Assembly (NCBI GenBank): GCA_024734495.1
Contig: JALMQS010000615.1
Coordinates: 279,173-343,172, forward strand
Reading direction: 5' to 3'
DNA from: Forficula auricularia
Lineage: Eukaryota > Arthropoda > Insecta > Dermaptera > Forficulidae
Length of the DNA stretch: 64,000 nucleotides
Part shown: piece by piece, positions 1-11,603 of the stretch
Layout: every line of letters starts with the position of its first letter
Numbering within the stretch: the first letter of the stretch is position 1
Translations under genes and position numbers: made by a program
The notes under the pieces: generated by a model
What the model was told of the DNA's origin: nothing
Seen by the model: the letters and a program-made list of their open reading frames with translations, nothing else
Databases searched by the model: none

Positions 1-460
1 GGACATTTTTCTTTTTTACTTAGTTTCTATTGATAAAATTTTTTAAACATCACTGAAAAAGGAGACAGAAAGAAGAAAATTATTACCTTGATTGACCATT
101 AAGGAGGGAAAATAGACCGAAACGTCGGTTCAAATGTTGCAAAAAGTAAACTGAAATGAATAAACTGAATAATTTTTAAGGAATTTGGTGTTGGTACTTG
201 GTGAAACATTTTTTAAAATTATTGGATAAAAAATACTTTCTGTTGCTCCTGAAATTAGGTTAGTCACCTGAAATATATATATCGAGATTAAAGATTCTCC
301 AAAAATAAATTCGTTTTATTTTTTTATATCTTAATGTGAAACCTATCAAGTATTTTTTATCCAATAATTTTAAACCGAATAATCAATAATACCTATTAGT
401 AAATAGAAAATGATGTCGAAACGTCTCTCAATAACAATTAAAAAAGAAAAATGGATTACC
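1..460. other. AT-rich repeat-derived DNA
   Basis: No gene seen. A loose inverted repeat is visible: a segment at 206-235 containing TTATTGGATAAAAAATAC returns in reverse complement at 350-380. At 119-126 and 417-424 the sequence contains GAAACGTC. The stretch 95-140, with GGAGGGAAAATAGACCG before GAAACGTCGGTT, looks like a decayed relative of the hammerhead motif at 51466-51509, but its CUGANGA box is destroyed. Confidence 0.4.
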
Positions 461-880
461 TCCACCGGTACTTACGTATTAACGTCACCGCAGCTAGATT
501 TGGCGGTTTTTAAATTTCGCCAATCTACACCTAAAATTTTTGAGATAAATCATAAAATAGAATAAATCAGTTCCCCTCTGTCAAAAAACAACTTGAATAG
601 GTTCGGTTTATGATCTCGGTTCGATTAGATAAAAAATGCGGGTACATTAACGCCACCTCAAGGTTTGTTTGGGAACGCATTTTTTATCTAATCAAACCGA
701 GATCATAAACCGAACCTATTCAAGTTGTTTTTTGACAGAGGGGAACTGATTTATTCTATCTTATGATTTATCTCAAAAAGTTTAGGTGTAGATTGGCGAA
801 ATTTAAAAACCGCCAAATCTGTAGCAGCTACTTGAATAGGTGGCTGCAGTGGGGTTAATACCTAAGTACCCCCCCACCTA
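461..880. repeat. Fold-back hairpin, about 180-bp arms
   Basis: Two inverted arms, about 466-641 and 677-870, flank a short spacer. Examples of pairing blocks are GATTAGATAAAAAATGCG against CGCATTTTTTATCTAATC, and TTCCCCTCTGTCAAAAAAC against its complement near 725-745. The arms are nearly identical, so the structure is recent or conserved. No target duplication was recognised. It is one of many such fold-backs in the window. Confidence 0.8.
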
Positions 881-884
881 TATC

Positions 885-1062
885 TAGGGTTGCCAGGCAG
901 ATTTTGAGTCTTAAGTCAAGGTATCCCGAATCAACTTTTCGGGACATCCAAATGTCCCGGTTTGGCTATTAATTATATGGCGTTTTTAAACCTATAGCGG
1001 CCGTATTCGACAAGTCTCGAGTACAACTAGAATTAAAAATCAATCAAGATCTGGCAACCCTA
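885..1062. mobile_element. hAT-type MITE, 178 bp
   Basis: Perfect 12-bp terminal inverted repeats, TAGGGTTGCCAG at 885-896 and CTGGCAACCCTA at 1051-1062, are flanked by a perfect 8-bp direct repeat CCTATATC (877-884 and 1063-1070). An 8-bp target duplication is typical of the hAT superfamily. There is no coding capacity, so movement would depend on a transposase elsewhere. Confidence 0.85.
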
Positions 1063-1070
1063 CCTATATC

Positions 1071-2290
1071 ATAGAGAAATTTAGAACTCAAAATTGTGAC
1101 TGAACAATTAGTAAAGTTAGGTCCAAATCACTTAAGAAGTTAGTATGTAGATTTAAAAGTTTATTTTCTACTCCCCGTAAAATTCAATATCCGATCTAAT
1201 GTTCAGTCCTACCACGTGCTTACTCTCAAGAGGCCGTTTCAATTATATTTTATTTTAAATCAGTAAACGGACAAAAGTGTCCCGATATATAACAATACAA
1301 GTACAAAAATAAATTTACAAAAATATAAGTTGATACGTTAAACACAATATAAACATATACAAATTTCGAAAATACACACCAATCACAATACAAACACACA
1401 CAAGATCAAAACTAAGGGAAATTTAACATTGACAGACCAATCGATCACTCAAAACAGATTGATTTTAGGAATCCCAAAGAGTCATGGAAGATATGAAAGT
1501 GATGTGAGATCCGATTAGTAGATCTTTGTATTCGGTCAATCGCACCTGGATCTTATGCATGAGGAGTCTAAAGTTAATTATGCCAAGCAATGCAGGACAA
1601 TCAATTTTACCGTTGACAAGTTTTGAAAGAAAAGTTATATCAAAAAAGTTACGTCTAGCCTCAATGCTCTGCAGATTCAGGAGGGATTTTGATGGTTTCA
1701 TTTATGCTTTCTACTGTCTAAAATTCTTTACAAATAATCCAATGTGGAAGTATTCTATCGTTGCAAGATGGAAATCCACATTTTAAAAATGGTTCATTAT
1801 ATATATTTTCGCTTTCTTTATGTATCTTTTCAACTATTTATATGAATATCAAGATATTAAATTTTTGATAAATATGTATAAAAAACATCAAGGTTATTAA
1901 ATAAAAAAAAAATGTTAATTCAAAATACAATGTTGCAAAACAAGGGTTTAATTTTTAAAATTTTTATGAATATAATAAAACAAAGTAGATGGTTACAATA
2001 AATTGAACTTAAAATTTCAGGAACCAAAATATTTTATTATTTTAAGACTTGCAATTTAGTTTTTCAAAAGTGACAATGATTGTTTTTAGGCGAAGCCCTT
2101 CATATAAAAGTTTAGAGTTGTATTTATTTTTAATTTAATTAAATATTATATATAAAAAGCTTGAAAAATGGCAATATATTTTATAATGGAGATATATTTG
2201 TGGGCTTATTGGGGAAACTTCAAAACTTTTGAGATAAAGAATAAAAGAACATGTGTCATCGATCAATGGGAACAAGCTGGTCTCCGCTTT
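1071..2290. other. AT-rich DNA without recognised gene
   Basis: Only short open frames overlap here (for example 1526-1786 plus and 1465-1701 minus). They have no recognisable domain and biased low-complexity composition. I see no promoter, RNA gene or clear repeat boundary. Confidence 0.4.
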
Positions 2291-2291
2291 G

Positions 2292-2450
2292 TCTATTCAT
2301 GCCGAGGGGTGAACCGCGACCTAAAATCGTCTACACCTACTTCCACTTCCAAGTAGAAGACAATAGATTATCTAATGAATTCCAAAGTAATTCCAAAGAC
2401 GATGTACACCTAATTCGAATCGCGGTTCACCCCTCGATTCATGCTATCTA
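2292..2450. repeat. Inverted repeat around GAGGGGTGAACCGCG
   Basis: The block ATTCATGCCGAGGGGTGAAC near 2296-2320 recurs inverted near 2420-2448. Further inward, CGTCTACACC pairs loosely with the segment around 2399-2412. The 103-residue open frame crossing it reads through the hairpin and is not a gene. Confidence 0.65.
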
Positions 2451-2674
2451 CAACAAACATAGTTTCGATTTTGAGGGTGTGAAAATTCTAGATTATGAGA
2501 TGAATTGGACCAAGAGGAAGATAAAAGAATCGCTTTATATATTGAAAAATATTGATGAGTGAATTTTAAAATGGATTCAGAAAACATATCAGAATCCTAC
2601 AGTCTTATAGTGTCATTGTTATGAATGTGGTTTTTTTATTTAATTGTATTGTTTGGGCAGGTATTCATATTTTA

Positions 2675-4027
2675 ACCGGGCGAGTTTTTTATCTTGAGAT
2701 AGTCTTAACTCAAAAACAGTGCATCATATGGGAAAAAGTTTCTTTATATGAAGGGGGAAACTAAACTACGCTATTGTTTGTTGACGTAGAACAAGCTTTC
2801 AAGGTCAAAAGTTCTATTTTTTAAATGGGACCCTAAATTTTTCTTTAGGCCTACTTGATTTATAAAAAAAAACTGAACAACTTTCATAAGAAATTGAAAA
2901 GTTTTTGTTTTGCCGAGAGTAGCAGAGTTGTTGATTCACAAAGAGAAACAAAGAGGTTGTCCTCTGCTTGATGCAAATAAACATACACACATATATATCG
3001 AGATGATATATCTGTATATATATATATTATTTATTTGTTTGAATAAATAATATATATACAGATATATCATCTCGATATATATGTGTGTATGTTTATTTGC
3101 ATCAAGCAGAGGACAACCTCTTTGTGAACTTTCATAAGAACTATTTTTTTATACAATAAATAAACAAAATACATTAATCAATTAGATCTCAAAAAAAATC
3201 ATAATAATTATTTTTAACAATTATTTAACTTAATTATCAAATAATAATGATTAAACAAATAATTTAATAATAATTAATAATTTTCCGAAACTGGTCTCTG
3301 GCATTCCAGAGTGTATTGCAAGTCTTCTGGAAGAATTCCAGTTCCAATTTCGTTATTTTAGCCAGTTTCATTTTTTTTATAAACAGAATTAAAATGAAGC
3401 TTGTGAGGGTTCAATGGCACCCCCATAATAATACTTCTTCCATAATTAACGCATAAATTAAGACCATTTCAATTCTGTCTTCAACAAAAAATGCTCCATT
3501 TTTATTATGGTAATACAATATACGTACATATCTACTGGATTGACACGAGAAATAAACTTTTTTAAACTCAAGAATTTTAAATAGTTCTATTAAGTAGAAA
3601 ATAATCTCTTAAATTTGAGTATAACGAAGTTTTCATGTCATTAAGACACATAAACACTTATTTTCATTGTTGTGACAGTTCGATTTAATATTTATTTATT
3701 ATTTAATCATTTTTATTTGATAATTAAGTTAAATAATTGTTAAGATTTTTTTTAGATCGAATAGATTTATCTATTTTGTTTATTTAATGTCGTATAAAAA
3801 ATAGTTCTTATGAAAGTTTTCAGTTTTTTTTTTTTGTAAATTAAGTAGACCTAAAAAAAAATATAGGGTTCCATTTAAAAAACAGAACTTGACTTTGAAA
3901 GCTTGTTCTACGTCAACAAACAATAGTCCAGTTTAGTTCCCCCCTTGATATAAATAAACTTTTTTTCCATATAATGCACTGTTTTTGAGTTATAACTGTC
4001 TCAAGATAAAAAAAAAACTAACCCGGT
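2675..4027. mobile_element. Family B TIR element, copy 1
   Basis: Starts with ACCGGGCGAGTTTTTTATC and ends with the inverted form finishing ACCCGGTA. The long inverted ends (CTCAAAAACAGTGCAT and others) match copies at 10933-12643 and 43143-44400. TA at the borders of the better copies suggests a Tc1/mariner-like TA target. The middle (about 3400-3560) matches, in reverse, the transposase remnant seen at 11388-11603. The element is interrupted at 2891-3126 by a separate insertion. Confidence 0.75.
2891..3126 (-). mobile_element. Hammerhead-family hairpin insertion
   Basis: A 236-bp insert inside family B copy 1, flanked by a perfect 12-bp direct repeat AACTTTCATAAG (2879-2890 and 3127-3138). 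It begins with the family end AAATTGAAAAGTTTTTG..GCCGAGAGTAGCAGA, then carries two inverted copies of a segment containing CAAAGAGGTTGTCCTCTGC. The turning point (near 3037-3042) reads on the minus strand as CAAACAAATAAATAAT, which is the sequence directly 3' of the hammerhead cleavage site in the related copy at 36616-36650. Read as a self-inverted Penelope-like or retrozyme-like insertion; no reverse transcriptase is present. Confidence 0.8.
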
Positions 4028-4428
4028 ATATAAGAAAAATGTAATAAAGGTGTATAATATATTGATATGTATTTTATAAAAATGAATTGACTCTTAATGA
4101 GTTTCTAGAATATATTTGTTTGTAATGATAATTTAATTGAGGATTGATTGTGTAATATGATAATTAAGAAAAAATAAAAATAATATTTCAATTGGTCATC
4201 AGTTCAAAATATTCTAGTCAATGATAAATGTTTTTTATGAATTATTCCTATATATATATGATTGATATAAATGTGTGAAATATCTAGGTATACCTACACC
4301 ACTTTCCATAAGTAAAATATCTAGGTATGTTGATACTCCTAAGTTAAGGATGATTTATGTTTGCAAAGAGACAATTTCTGGATCTTGTAATAATTGTTTT
4401 ATTTAATTTCATTTTTTAAATTTTAGTA

Positions 4429-4474
4429 CTACTGAGGGTGGTCAACCAGTGGTGACCGAAACTGTTTAGTGAAT
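4429..4474 (+). ncRNA. Decayed hammerhead ribozyme motif (type 3)
   Basis: CTGAGGG at 4432-4438, then helix II GGTCA (4440-4444) with TGACC (4453-4457), then GAAACTGTT. This is the same motif as at 60994-61034, but the core A9 has become G, so it is probably inactive. Flanks on both sides (about 4410-4540) also match those around 60975-61110, so both belong to one repeat family. Confidence 0.5.
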
Positions 4475-4548
4475 TTATAAAATAAATAATATTATTGTCT
4501 TTTATTAGTTTATGACTATAAAATCCTTTCAATTTAAAAATAATTTCC

Positions 4549-6210
4549 ACCATTTCGGGGTTTAAGATTGGAAAAATAAAAATTTTAAGATCTCAAGGAA
4601 ATATATTCAATAAATGGTAACAATTAATTATTAGTATATAAATTTGACATTTGTCTAATATAATAATCTGTTTTAAATTAAAATTTAACCTCCAATGTTT
4701 ATATTTTGATTCAGTTTCGAGTTCTATTTATTTATTATTATTACCATTAGACTGGATTTTGCAATGACACAATTGACAAGGCTTAAACAAACTTAATAAT
4801 ACAAGACAATTATAAAAAGGTATTAACAAAATAAATTGATTGATTTTGTTTGAAGTATTTTGTTAATACCTTTTTATATTTGTCTTGTATTATTAAGTTT
4901 GTTTAAGCCTTGTCAATTATGTCATTGCAAAATCCAGTCTAATGATCTGTATAGATCTATCAACGTGAAAACTGATCCTAAAAATTGCCTGAAAAAGTAG
5001 AAAAATATACGACGAAACGTGTTGCAACTTTTTGAAATTTAGCTTTTAATTATTTTCTCAAGTCCAAGATCCCAATATCCAGACTAATTATCTATGTTAG
5101 TACTCGTAGGTTAAGGATGATTTATGTATGCAAAGTTACAATTTCCGGTTCTTGAACGAAATTGTTTGTATAAATTCAAAATTCATTAATTGTTTAAAAA
5201 AAAAAATTGACGATGTTTCATTCAAAATAATTTCCACCATTTCGGGGTTTAAGATTGGAAAAATAAAAATTATAACATCTCAAGTAAATATATTCAATAA
5301 ACGGTAATAATTAATTATTAGTATATAGATTTGACATTTGTCCATAATAATCTGTTTTAAATTAAAATTTAACCTCCAATGTTTATATTTTGATTCAGTT
5401 TCGAGTTCTATTTATTTATTTATTTTTAATTTAATTAAATAATTATTTTTTTCCTAATTAAAAATTCAATCAAGAAAATACAAATGGATTAACCATTTGA
5501 ATAATAAAATAAATTACTGGAAAGAAGCAATTCAATTTATTTATCCTTTAACAATAAAATAATAATAAATTTAGCCCGCCATTTTTGCAGTTGAATAGAT
5601 TGGAAAAATGTTATTAAACAAATTAAAAATGATAAGATCTCAATGAAATATATTCAATAAATGATAATAATTAACTATTAATATATAAATTAGACATTTG
5701 TGGTAATAATTAACTATTAATATATAAATTAGGTATTTGTCTATTATAATTAATTATCTACGTTTTAAATAAAAATTTAACCTCTATGTCTTTTATATTT
5801 TGATTCAGTTTCCGAGTTCTATTTATTTATTTTTTATTTAATTAAATAATTATTTATTTCAAAATTAAAAATTCAATCAAGAAAATAAGATATAATAAAT
5901 AATGCCCGCCATTTCGTAGACGTCTTGTTTAAGATTGGACACATTTTAATAGAAAATAAAAAAATGATAATATTTGAAGAAATAGAGAAAATGAAATTTC
6001 AATTTAACCTCTAAAAGTTTAAATTTTGATTCAGTTTATATATTTTTAATAAAACTAAATAATCTATATATTTATTTATTTAGTTAATAAAAATTCAACA
6101 AAGAAAAAATAATAAATAATGCCCGCCATATTTTCCAGGCGACTTATTTAAGATTGAAAAAATATTATTAAGACAGATTAAAAATAATAAGACTAATAAA
6201 AAAAATAAAA
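4549..6210 (+). repeat. Degenerate tandem repeat block
   Basis: At least four diverged units, starting near 4549, 5232, 5575 and 5905 with a partial one near 6121. Each carries a C(A/C)CCATTT-type start, an AGATTGGAAAAAT-type stretch, ATATATTCAATAAATG, and usually AACCTCCAATGTTTATATT before TTTTGATTCAGTTT. Units differ in length through indels. No open frame persists. Confidence 0.65.
4745..4943. repeat. Long hairpin inside the tandem block
   Basis: Arms of about 85 bp: ATTAGACTGGATTTTGCAAT at 4745 returns inverted ending at 4943, and AAAGGTATTAACAAAATA pairs across the centre near 4840-4855. The spacer is about 15-20 bp. The arms are near-perfect while the neighbouring tandem units are diverged, so the hairpin is younger. 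Confidence 0.8.
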
Positions 6211-6555
6211 TAATAAATGAACTTACTTTAATTTGGTAGAGTAATTTCATTTCACAAGAATATTTTTATGAAAATTTTTTATAAATAAATAGAACACCAT
6301 TCTTGTTTACTGGATTGCTTGTGAATCTAAAATGTCGTTTGTGTTAAGAGAACATCCGTTACAGTTACAGAGCTGCCAACGTAGCAAATAAAAAGTTTTT
6401 TTGACTAAAATAAAAATTACTAGACTGAGCGGGCTTTTCAAAATTAAAAAAAAAAAGCTTCTGCAGCAAAGTTTGAATTTACTATAATAAGTGTCCTCGA
6501 GAAAAATAATTGAAATGTAATTTATTATAAATAAATACAAATCTTAAAAAAAAAA

Positions 6556-6776
6556 TATTAACAATTTTCAAACTTTTATTAATATTCAAACATTTCTGCG
6601 GAATTTCTCAATTTATTAATGGAATTTTAATTTAAGAATATAAAAAAAGAAAAAAAATTGCTTTATAATAATTTCGTAAATCGGCTTTTTTTAATTCTTA
6701 AATTAAAATTACATTGATAAAGTAAGAAATTCTCCCGAAAAGTTTGAATTTTAATAAATATTTGAAGATTGTTTTT
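6556..6776. repeat. Palindromic MITE-like repeat (ends with TTTTGACGATTGTTT-type tail)
   Basis: Inverted arms at about 6561-6650 and 6683-6772. The family hallmarks are ATTCTCCCGAAA followed by a T/A-rich stretch and (A/C)GATTGTTTTTT. Related copies occur near 18000-18130, 20990-21480, 33095-33330, 35715-35830 and 58460-58545. No coding capacity. Confidence 0.65.
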
Positions 6777-6801
6777 TTTCTCTTTTTATTTATATGTATT
6801 T

Positions 6802-6982
6802 TTTTTTTGACTTTTCGGCCTTTCTAGCCATAAGCCTAATTACGATACTAATTATATTTATTTTAAAATTTGTCTCTACCCCCGGGGTCAGATTTTAGCT
6901 GGATGCCTCGAGTCGGATTCGAACCCGGGTCCCCTGGTTAGCTCGCTGTCATGCTACCGCCTAGCCTATCTGACCCCCCCCC
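6802..6982 (-). mobile_element. tRNA-headed SINE, minus strand
   Basis: On the minus strand the element starts at a G run, then GGTCAGATAGGCTAGGCGG and GTAGCAT (A-box region), then GGGTTCGAATCC (B box), and ends with a poly(A) tail. It is flanked by an 11-bp direct repeat TATATGTATTT (6791-6801, 6983-6993). The sister copy is at 52281-52479. The tRNA-like head should provide an internal RNA polymerase III promoter. The LINE partner is unknown. Confidence 0.85.
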
Positions 6983-7057
6983 TATATGTATTTATATTTT
7001 GTATTTATTTATTAAATTATTATTGTTATAAATAAATTGTCATTATTATTGAGCACC

Positions 7058-7406
7058 TAATAATAAGTACCTGGCCACCGAGCGATGGTCGATAACTTTT
7101 TGCTTCAGTTAAAAGCTATATATTAATCCCCCCCCCTCGCCCATCGTACATTTTTATCGAGACAACCACCTGTGTATAATTATTTCAAATAACAAAGAAA
7201 CCCATCAAAAACAACTTAGCCGAAGATGAGACCGTGACAGTTCGAATCGCCAACACTCTCGAAAACGGCTCTAACGATTTGGATGAAATTCACGGGTTAT
7301 GAAGGTTTAGTACCTTCATAACCCGTGAATTTCATCCAAATCGTTAGAGCCGTTTTCGAGAACCCGATTGGATATATATATATATACAAGAATTGCTCGT
7401 TTAATA
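7058..7406 (-). mobile_element. Helitron-like short element, minus strand
   Basis: Read on the minus strand it starts with TTAAACGAGCAATTCTTG and a TA run, continues AAAACGGCTCTAACGATTT and ATGAAATTCACGGGTTATG, and ends near GTTATCGACCATCGCTCGG. The plus copy at 18268-18877 is collinear. The start resembles, inverted, the 3' end at 58381-58425, as expected for the asymmetric terminal repeats of the Helentron/Helitron2 group. This copy has an extra inverted duplication (7258-7360). Confidence 0.6.
7258..7360. repeat. Perfect 50-bp-arm hairpin
   Basis: CTCGAAAACGGCTCTAACG at 7258 onward is repeated inverted ending at 7360. The two arms are separated by only a few bases around TTTAGT. The plus copy of the host element at 18340 has a single arm, so the second arm was gained in this copy. 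Confidence 0.85.
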
Positions 7407-7477
7407 TAATAAGATAAGATAATCTAAAAAGTCTAAAAAAGTAGAAAATAAGAAAAAAACATACCGTATTCCAGGAA

Positions 7478-8030
7478 CTTTATATATAGTCCAGGCAAAT
7501 TACTTGAAAAAATGGTATAAACAGGAAATGATTCCCGGTAAAGATTTTATTGCTGGAATACCTTTATTGGTTCTCCAATATTACTAACCTAAGTTTTCTC
7601 CCAAATCTTTGTTGTGGAAATTTTTCTACGAAATGAGAAAATTTCGGAGTTTTTTTAGATTTTCTTGAATAACTCCAAAACAGTTAATCAAATCAAAAAT
7701 ATATCCATTAGATAAATTAAAGCTCTTTAAATTACTCGTTAAATGTTAACAATTTAATCTACTTAGGTTTAATAGATCTGGTACTACCGCCTGTCAAAAA
7801 ACAGCCCCCGGGGTCACTTTTGAATATCCCTAAAACTCGGACTTTTTTCGATATTTCCCCATTTTGACCATGAAGGAGCACGTTTCCGACAAAGACCGCT
7901 ATATACATTTTTAAACTGGATTAAATTTGCTACAATTTAAACAAAGTTTCATCTTAATTGGATAATGGTAACCCGTGCCGCAATGAGAGCTTGAAGTTTG
8001 CTCACGTTTTATTTTACTACTAAGCGTAGG
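7478..8030 (+). repeat. Half of a TAGTCCAGG fold-back element
   Basis: Begins TAGTCCAGGCAAATTACTTG and runs collinear with the left arm of the complete fold-back at 24502-26236 (shared blocks include GATTTTATTGCTGGAATACC and CATTTTGACCATGAAGGAGC). The matching right arm is absent. An apparent Helitron-like end follows near 8105-8138 (GCCGAAGGC hairpin, then CTGG before T), held only weakly. Confidence 0.6.
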
Positions 8031-8139
8031 AAGGATTTAGGATATCTCTTTTAATTTTTGTTATAAAGGGGCGGCATTTTACCCTTTTGCCCGGGGCATT
8101 GAAACTGCTATCGCCGAAGGCGGGCTGGCTTCGCAGCTG

Positions 8140-8633
8140 GTATTGAATATTATATTAAATATGGAGCCCTGTGGGTAACCCAGTAGCACTTGTTCGGCTT
8201 ATTTTATGCTTACCCGCCTGAACCTGAAGAGAGAAGAATGCATGTATTTTGCGTTCATCTGCCTAATAGAATTTTAAGAGCAGTCGTTTGGGGAGAATTT
8301 TACAACCCTCGTAAAATGAGAATAATAAAGAGAGAAATGTGTGTGTCTCCTTTTTATTGCCCATCCTGGATATTTATGTAGCCTATAACATTCAACAAAT
8401 ACAATTTTTAATTTATAAATGAAAAAAAAATTCTAAAGTTAACTTTTTACTTTACCATACAAGGGTATGGTCGTATTGTAATCGTGCATGAAAAAAAGTG
8501 TTATTTTTCCATCTTTTTTTTGAAATATCTCAAAAACGGCTCAAACTATTTTGATTAAAAAAATTGAGCGAAACCATGGCATTTTGCTCTACAAAAAAGC
8601 TCTAATAAATGAACATCGAAAAAATTATATTTT
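8140..8633. other. Repeat-derived DNA, no gene
   Basis: The short open frame 8190-8381 has no recognisable domain. Around 8515-8620 the sequence reads AAACGGCTCAAACTATTTTG, a phrase typical of Helitron interiors in insects and echoed at 55290 and 62275. Nothing else is supportable. Confidence 0.35.
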
Positions 8634-9171
8634 TCCATATAATAATTGTTTTGTCAAAATGTCTGTTAGTTAGTTAGTCTGTGCATTATCAAATTTTTGT
8701 GGACGAGCTAGCTCAAAAACTAGTTGTGAATATCAAAACCAAATTTCATACGTAGTTTCGGTGCATATCGCCCAAAATTAAGGGGGGCGGAGGGGGGTTA
8801 AAAATAAAAAATCTAGGCTATTTGAGCAAACTCAACCAAATTTTGTATACATAATCAGTGGGACCACAGGAGTCTAAAAATGCAAAAACTAAGCGCCCAA
8901 AAAGGGGGAGGGTCAAAAAATGAAAATTCTTGCTCTTGGACCAAACTCAACCAAATTTTGTATTCATAATCTGTGGGTCCCTAGAAGAATAGAAATGCAA
9001 AACTGAGTGCGGGGGTGGGGTGGGGTAGTGAGACGGAGTAGGGTGGGGATGCAAGGGGCGTAGCGTGGGTGGTACGGGAGTGGGGGTCCGAGGTGGGTAG
9101 GGTGCGGGGTGAAGTGGTGGGTGGGAGTGGGGTTAGCAAGAAGGCCGCCGAAGGCGAGGCCTTGCACCTAG
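8634..9171 (+). mobile_element. Short Helitron with CTAG end
   Basis: Starts TCCATATAATAATTG and ends with a nested GC hairpin (AAGGCC..GCCGAAGGC..GGCCTT, 9141-9163), then CACCTAG immediately before T. Start TC, hairpin about 5-10 bases before CTRR, and insertion before T are Helitron hallmarks. A G-rich, C-poor stretch (9001-9140) precedes the hairpin. The 5' half resembles, inverted, 36180-36345. Non-autonomous. Confidence 0.7.
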
Positions 9172-10246
9172 TAGAATATATAGGTATATTTATTTTTTCG
9201 GATTTAGATTTGGACCAAGGTTTGGATGGCCGTTAAAGAAAAAAACTTCAATAAAATTCATTTGTTTTCAACAGAGATATTAATTAAAATTATATTACAG
9301 ATCCAAATTATGTTAATTGTTATTATTTATCTACTTTTATTTTTAAATTAAAATTATTTATTTACAACAATGTCAAATTTTAATAGTACATAAACAAATT
9401 AGTTTAACAATTAGATAAATAATAGATTACAATAATTAATCGTTTTTTTTTTATTAAGTTCTTTTTTAAAATAAGTAATGTTAGTAGAACCCTCTGATTC
9501 CTCGTTATCACTGCACACACAGATAGTTTGCTGATCACAGATTTTATGAAAAACGCTACAATAAATTATATTATATATATAAAAAAATAGTAATAGTACT
9601 ATTAAGTAAAAAAAAAACTCGCACCATTTCGATATGTTAAATTTGATTTAACAAAATTAATACTTTTCAGTCATTTGATATTATATTAAGAGTAATAAGA
9701 ATTTCGATTTTTATTTTTAATTAAAGTGAAGATTTTTAGAAAAAAAAAATCTTTCACCCATTGTTATATTTAATGATTGTTCAATTCAAAAAATTTGTCA
9801 ATATATATATATATCAACATTTAGAGAAAGATGTCTAATTTATTTATTTATTATAATTTTAATTATATTATTTATTAATTTACTAAACATTTAAAAGTTG
9901 AAAAAGTTTTTTTTTTAATAAAAAATACAATGAATTTATATTTTTTATAAATCGTTGAAAAAAGTTATATATTCAAATTAATAAATTAAAAAAAATAAGT
10001 ACAATTTGAATTGAGACTTATTTAATAATAAATGTATTTAGAATATTGAGAAATATAGAATCTATATAGTTGTTATTTTGTTATATAGATATTAAGATAT
10101 TATAAGCTAAAAAAACATTTAATATTTTTTTAATTATTTATTTATTTATTTTAACCCTGTTTTTGTTTTTAATTTTATTATTATTATATGTTTATATAAA
10201 TATTAATAATTAAATAAATTATTACCAAATTTTTAATTTAAATAAT
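9172..10246. other. AT-rich DNA with one shared segment
   Basis: No gene seen. The segment 9489-9570 (AACCCTCTGATTC, CACAGATAGTTTG, GATCACAGATT, TATGAAAAACG) recurs at 23171-23250, with flanking TATTTACAACAAT..AACAAATTAGTTTAA also shared. The two regions are therefore copies of one larger old repeat. Confidence 0.45.
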
Positions 10247-10357
10247 ATGTTGAAGGAGACAATAAAAGAGTGTGTCTTCTGCTGGAATTATAATTCCAGC
10301 AGAAGACACACTCTTTATTGTCTCCTTCAATATATAAAAATTCTGCTACTCTCGGCA
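10247..10357 (+). mobile_element. Hammerhead-family hairpin insertion
   Basis: Contains TTGAAGGAGACAATAAAAG and GTGTGTCTTCTGCTGGAATT, folded back on itself at once (GGAATTATAATTCC centre), then the family end CTGCTACTCTCGGCAAAAAC. Flanked by a 15-bp direct repeat AATTTAAATAATATG. The internal ribozyme region present in 27944-28394 is absent here because the inverted copy turns back well 3' of it. Confidence 0.8.
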
Positions 10358-10930
10358 AAAACTTTCAATTTAAATAATATGTATTTAAATTTTAATTATA
10401 AAAACTAATAATGAAATTAAAATCATTGTTAATATATTTGTTTATTCTTTTTTTTTTAATTGTTAATAAATAATTAAGGAAGATAAGTAAATTTTGAATA
10501 TTTGATGATTAATAGGTAATTTGTTTTTTTTTGTATTTGTTTTAGATCATTCGATTTGTTATGATAGTGTTTGTTGAAATATCGACAATTCGGTTTCTGT
10601 GGGAGCCTTTTTCAAATGTTGATAGAATCAACGATAATCAAAGAAAAATATAAATATATTACAGTTGAGAAATTGTTTATTTCCAGGTAGGCCAAATGGA
10701 TATTTCTTTCTAAGACGACCTGGTTAAGTTTAAGGGGACCATAAACCGTGATTTTCGCTGATTTGACCCGCGACCTTTAAGAATTTAAAATATTCCGTTA
10801 AAAAAAATCAATATTTTTGAGTTTACTTCAGCGTACTTCGAAGCTAGTTATATTTGAAATAGTTTTCCTATAATATGTAGGTTTATATTATATGTTCACC
10901 GAATTCCATAAAAAAATAAAATAATATGGA
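10358..10930. other. AT-rich DNA, no recognised feature
   Basis: No gene, hairpin or repeat boundary recognised. The patch 10700-10790 is less AT-rich but has no open frame of note. Confidence 0.3.
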
Positions 10931-11387
10931 TATACCGGGTGAGTTTTTTTATCTTGAGACAGTCTTATAACTCAAAAACAGTGCATTTTATGAAAACAAG
11001 TTTAACTATATCGAGGTGGAAACTAAACTACTAGAACAAGCTTTCAAGGGTATTTTAAGGTCAAGTTCTGTTTTTTAAATAAAAACCTAGTATATATTTT
11101 CTTACATATTCATAATCTACATAATAAACTGATCCACTTTCATTAGAACTATTTTTTTATCCGACCTCAAATAAACAAAATATTAAATCAATTATAAGAT
11201 CTCAAAAAAATCCCAATAATTATTTTTAACAATCATTCAACTCAATTATCAAATAATAATGATCAAATAATTAATTATTAAATCGAAAAGTCATAACAAT
11301 GAAAATAAATGTTTATAATGATTTTAAAACTTCATTATACACAGATATAAGAGACTATTTTCTACTTAATAGAACTAGTTAAAATTC

Positions 11388-11603
11388 TTGAGTTTAAAAA
11401 AGTTTATTTCTCGTGTCAATCCAGTAGATATATTGTATTACCATAATAAAAATGGAGCATTTTTTGTGGAAGACAGAATTAAAATGGTCTTCATTTATGC
11501 GGTGAATGTGGAAGAAGTGTTAAGGGATGTCATTGAAATGGATGCCGAGCGTTTTCCTGATAGGAATACACCCTCACAAGCTTCATTTTATTGTGTTGTA
11601 TAA
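11388..11603 (+). pseudogene. Transposase N-terminal remnant
   Basis: About 71 residues with no proper start. The part VEEVLRDVIEMDAERFPDRN followed by TPSQASFYCVV resembles the N-terminal helix-turn-helix of insect IS630/Tc1-type transposases, where the family pattern is an A..Y.ERFP.R..PS..TF run. It sits centrally in family B, as expected for the relic of the parent transposase. No catalytic DDE/D region is present. The reverse-complement equivalent is recognisable in copy 1 (3400-3560). The family assignment rests on pattern memory only. Confidence 0.45.

Noticed and set aside
2251..2562. 103-residue open frame
   Set aside because: It reads through both arms of a hairpin repeat and has no domain.
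5000..5050. CCTGAAAAAGTAG..GACGAAACGTG, a hammerhead-like string
   Set aside because: The CUGANGA box is broken (A for G at position 8), no stable helix II can be drawn, and the triplet is not placed correctly.
6892..6980. Possible tRNA gene on the minus strand
   Set aside because: Same reasoning: it is the head of a SINE with an 11-bp target duplication, poly(A) tail and a sister copy at 52281.
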